DNA of 8,383 nucleotides from Deltaproteobacteria bacterium (GTDB taxonomy: Bacteria; Desulfobacterota; DSM-4660; Desulfatiglandales; HGW-15): contig JAFGDF010000231.1 in the NCBI GenBank assembly GCA_016932235.1, positions 1 to 8,383 of the forward strand, read 5' to 3'. Position numbers and translations under genes: made by a program. Shown piece after piece: positions 6,650-8,383 of this stretch; the stretch's first letter is position 1, and every line of letters starts with the position of its first letter. Under the pieces are notes generated by a model, which was not told where the DNA came from, searched no databases, and saw only the letters and a program-made list of their open reading frames with translations.

Positions 6650-7312
6650 CTAACCTTTTCTCAATAATACATATATCGCGCCGGTTCCGCCGTCATAGGG
6701 CATTGCCGAGGCAAAGGCCAGAACAATCTTTCTTGCCGGTCCGCGATTAAGCCAGATCGGAAGTCTCTCCTTCAGAACGGGAAAGCTGTCAGGGGAGTTG
6801 AGCCCCCTGCCGTGAACAATGAGAACACACCTTAATCCGCGTCTGTGACTGCTCAAGAGGAAATTTCTGACCTCCGCTTCCGCTTCCTTTTTTGTGAGCC
6901 CATGGAGATCAATATGCGCCTGGACCGGCAGCCGCCCCCTTTTCAGCATCTTCATGACCTTCCGGCTCACCCCGCGGATAGCACCCTCGATGTATTCGTC
7001 ACTGAAGGTGATGTCCATATCAATTGAGCCTTTTACCAGATCCCGGAGGTGTTCAATGACCTCCTGGTCTCCTTCATGGGCCGGATGGGCCGGTTTCAGG
7101 ATCTTCCCCTGTCCGGGGGCTCTCTCCCTGTCTGCTCCCGGGATGGGTGTGACATCGGACATGGCTTTACTGAATATAGTCTTATCGTCATCTATAGGCT
7201 CACGAATCGCGGGAGCCATTACATCTTCATCCTTTTTGGACTCAACAGAGCGCTTGACCTTTACCTTGAGGTCCTGGAAAGCGGGATTGAATATATCTTC
7301 TTTTTTCTTCAT
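6650..7312 (-). CDS. Smr-domain protein (Smr/MutS2 C-terminal domain family)
   Basis: A 220-residue protein read from an ATG at 7312. Residues 1 to about 85 are highly charged and rich in Lys, Asp and Pro, probably disordered and not recognised. About 86-130 is a helical linker. The Smr domain covers about 132-219. It shows the DLHG motif (135-138, 'HIDLHGLTKKEAEAEVRNFL'), 'CVLIVHGRG' with the HGxG motif at 167-170, and the closing 'GGTGAIYVLLRKG' at 208-220. Smr domains of this type bind or nick structured DNA or RNA; the DxH and HGxG motifs contribute to nuclease activity in characterised members. Whether this one is a nuclease and what it acts on cannot be told. The upstream Shine-Dalgarno is weak (AGAAAGA). 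It is transcribed towards the exporter operon and is probably unrelated to it in function. Confidence 0.9.
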   Translation of the reverse strand: MKKKEDIFNPAFQDLKVKVKRSVESKKDEDVMAPAIREPIDDDKTIFSKAMSDVTPIPGADRERAPGQGKILKPAHPAHEGDQEVIEHLRDLVKGSIDMDITFSDEYIEGAIRGVSRKVMKMLKRGRLPVQAHIDLHGLTKKEAEAEVRNFLLSSHRRGLRCVLIVHGRGLNSPDSFPVLKERLPIWLNRGPARKIVLAFASAMPYDGGTGAIYVLLRKG

Positions 7313-7352
7313 CTATGATCTTTCTGTGGGAATCGGGTAATGACTTAGTCTC

Positions 7353-7358
7353 ATTATA
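7353..7358 (-). promoter_or_regulatory. Candidate -10 box for the smr gene
   Basis: On the minus strand these bases read TATAAT, a perfect -10 hexamer. It would place the transcript start near 7346, with a leader of about 35 bases before the ATG at 7312. No convincing -35 box lies 16-18 bases upstream, so the call rests on one hexamer. Confidence 0.35.
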
Positions 7359-7530
7359 TCCTGTACCTAATCTAACAGCATTTTGTATCTTTTCATATAT
7401 TAATGACAATTAGGGTTAAAGAATAGGATAATTATCTCGAAATACTCGTGCCCTGGTAAATAGGGCTTAGAGGTTTTCATGAGATCCTTATTTTACAGAT
7501 TAATTGGAGATATTCAAGATTTTGATAAGA
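7359..7530. other. Intergenic stretch without recognisable genes
   Basis: AT-rich sequence with stops in all frames. The only structure seen is a small inverted repeat, GCCCT (7450-7454) with AGGGC (7462-7466). It lacks a T-run and is probably not a terminator. It may include the worn left flank of the transposase relic. Confidence 0.5.
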
Positions 7531-7553
7531 GGGGACATTCGTGCAGAACGTGC
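7531..7553. repeat. Left REP-like palindrome of the transposase relic
   Basis: The bases GGGGACATTCGTGCAGAAC followed by GTGC are an imperfect hairpin (ACATTC with GAACGT, one mismatch). They match the reverse complement of the right copy at 8029-8051 at 20 of 23 positions. The two copies face each other across the pseudogene, as REP sequences do around their transposase gene. Confidence 0.75.
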
Positions 7554-7588
7554 TTTACTACCTTATTTCGAGATGATATTTTAAGGAT

Positions 7589-8026
7589 ATGCCAAGATCG
7601 GCCAGATTAGATGCCCTGGAGTTTTACATCATGTAATGGGTCGAGGTATTGAAAAGGGCGACATATTGCTAAACAATTAGGATCACAAGGATTTTATTGA
7701 TCGATTATCCAAGCTGGTTGAGGAAGGGGCTATAGATCCGGCCTTGATGATATGATAAAAAGTGTCTGAGGATTTCAGGGCAGAGGATTAACTTTAAGAA
7801 TTGTGCGACAGGGTTTAAAGAGAAGGATGTGCCATTAACAGAATTTCTATAAGGAAGTCCTATACGTGATCTGGTTAACGCACGAAAGGTTGTTTCTTAA
7901 ATAAAGGTGCATGAATTGGGATCTTCAGGAGAAGAGATAGCCAGGCATATTAGTGTTACAAATTCTTGTATAACGCGATTCATTTCATCGGGAGAAGGGC
8001 CTGATATAGAGGGTGTGATAGTTTAG
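7589..8026 (+). pseudogene. Decayed REP-associated tyrosine transposase (Y1/IS200-like, RAYT)
   Basis: The N-terminal part reads MPRSARLDAL from 7589. A one-base loss near 7619 moves the reading to the frame that continues VLHHVMGRGIEKGDI, with DHKDFIDRLSKLVEEGAI after an in-frame TAG at 7678. This is the typical start of REP-associated transposases (MPR.AR.D..G..HHV..RG). A TGA follows at 7753. The C-terminal part is readable from about 7800, with TAA and frame breaks. Its last section, 7862-8026, reads RDLVNARKVV, then VHELGSSGEEIARHISVTNS and CITRFISSGE, ending at TAG 8024. This is the family's C-terminal helix-turn-helix. The centre, which should carry the HUH metal-binding motif and the catalytic tyrosine, is missing, so the gene is shortened by several hundred bases. 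It is certainly inactive. The inverted palindromes on both sides confirm its identity. Confidence 0.82.
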
Positions 8027-8028
8027 AC

Positions 8029-8051
8029 GCACGTTCTGCATGAACGTGCCC
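8029..8051. repeat. Right REP-like palindrome of the transposase relic
   Basis: GCACGTTC (8029-8036) and GAACGTGC (8042-8049) form a perfect 8-bp stem with a 5-base TGCAT loop. The segment is the inverted partner of 7531-7553 (20 of 23 positions). It begins 2 bases after the end of the transposase reading frame. Confidence 0.8.
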
Positions 8052-8063
8052 TTTCCTTTTTTT
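8029..8063 (+). terminator. Possible intrinsic terminator made from the right REP palindrome
   Basis: The perfect 8-bp stem of 8029-8049 is followed by CCTTTCC and then a run of seven to eight T (8057-8063 region). This arrangement could stop plus-strand transcription before the promoter of the oxidoreductase gene. The T-run starts several bases after the stem, which weakens the call. Confidence 0.35.
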
Positions 8064-8086
8064 AAGGATAAAACTTGAGTTTGACG

Positions 8087-8115
8087 CAGACATTCATCAG
8101 AAAATATTTTATAAT
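8087..8115 (+). promoter_or_regulatory. Predicted sigma70-type promoter for the oxidoreductase gene
   Basis: CAGACA (8087-8092, 4 of 6 to the -35 consensus) is separated by 17 bases from a perfect -10 box TATAAT (8110-8115). Transcription would begin near 8122 and give a leader of about 116 bases. The stronger-looking TTGACG at 8081-8086 is 23 bases from the -10 box, too far to pair with it. Confidence 0.5.
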
Positions 8116-8237
8116 AGATCACAACAATTTTCAATAAACCGGGGGAAGTCTGTTGAGATCTTGGCAGGAGAAACACTGATTGCCCTGGGGTTGGCACTTC
8201 TGATAAAAATTTTATCTTTTATATTGTAGGGGAAGAC

Positions 8238-8383
8238 ATGAGCTATCAGGAATTTGACGTCATTGTGGTTGGATCAGGCACTTCTGCCTATTATGCGGCT
8301 GAAGGTCTGAATAAAGCCGGTCAGAGGATCGCCATGGTTGATGAGCGACCATATGGGGGGACCTGCTCTTTGCGCGGGTGCCA
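8238..8383 (+). CDS. Flavin-dependent pyridine nucleotide-disulfide oxidoreductase, N-terminal part (cut by window edge)
   Basis: Only the first 48 codons are present, and the frame is open at the right edge. AGGGG (8228-8232) lies 5 bases before the ATG. Residues 6-36 form an FAD-binding Rossmann fold: 'FDVIVVGSGTSAYYAA' with the GxGxxA motif at 12-17, ending in the acidic 'VDE' at 34-36 that binds the adenosine ribose. Then comes 'PYGGTCSLRGC', giving the redox-active Cys43 and Cys48 in CxxxxC spacing. This is the class I disulfide reductase pattern shared by glutathione reductase, dihydrolipoyl dehydrogenase and mercuric reductase. The 'SLRGC' version differs from the 'LNVGC' of lipoamide dehydrogenases and is closer to glutathione-reductase-like members. 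The substrate cannot be decided without the rest of the protein. Confidence 0.88.
   Translation, partial: MSYQEFDVIVVGSGTSAYYAAEGLNKAGQRIAMVDERPYGGTCSLRGC

Noticed and set aside
6894..7340. 148-codon plus-strand open frame opposite smr
   Set aside because: It is an antisense shadow. The minus-strand frame has clear Smr motifs, whereas this one has none.
7450..7466. GCCCT/AGGGC inverted repeat as a terminator
   Set aside because: Only five pairs, no T-run on either side, and no gene ends there.
7985..8197. 70-codon minus-strand open frame
   Set aside because: It runs across the transposase relic, the right palindrome and the oxidoreductase promoter, and shows no domain or ribosome site.

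Overview
The window looks like chromosomal DNA from a Gram-negative bacterium, most likely a deltaproteobacterium-type (Desulfobacterota) anaerobe. That placement is inference. It rests on gene style, moderate GC, a YchF-like protein with a GLPQSG-type P-loop, a dispersed hairpin repeat with GTCGTAAAAAGTC-like ends, and a relic of a REP-associated transposase. No taxonomic marker gene is present.

Layout. Positions 1-661 (minus strand, cut by the window edge) encode the N-terminal part of a YchF/Obg-related GTPase-like protein with an altered P-loop. Positions 662-1033 are intergenic and hold a MITE-like hairpin repeat (about 725-888), a sigma70-type promoter (953-981) and a palindromic candidate operator (1000-1015). 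Positions 1034-6639 form one tightly packed plus-strand operon: a TetR/AcrR repressor, an HlyD-family periplasmic adaptor, two separate ABC ATPases and two ABC-2 type permeases. The transporter genes overlap or nearly touch. Gene content and order match the E. coli ybiH(cecR)-ybhG-ybhF-ybhS-ybhR system, except that the double-ATPase YbhF is here two separate polypeptides. Positions 6650-7312 (minus strand, convergent, only 10 bp from the operon end) encode an Smr-domain protein. Positions 7313-8237 hold no intact gene. They contain a decayed REP-associated tyrosine transposase (7589-8026) bracketed by two inverted copies of a palindromic REP-like sequence (7531-7553 and 8029-8051). A promoter at 8087-8115 probably drives the last gene, from 8238 to the right edge. 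That gene is the start of a flavin-dependent pyridine nucleotide-disulfide oxidoreductase with a CxxxxC redox centre.

How the genes work together. The TetR protein probably represses its own promoter and the downstream exporter. The two permeases would form the inner-membrane channel, the two ATPases would pair as a heterodimer that powers it, and the HlyD protein would extend the path into the periplasm. No outer-membrane TolC partner is encoded here. The most striking feature is complementary decay in the ATPases: the first keeps the LSGGM signature but has Ala at the switch-His position, while the second keeps the His but has LPPGW in place of LSGGQ. One competent and one degenerate ATP site are therefore predicted in the heterodimer. 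The substrate cannot be read from the sequence.
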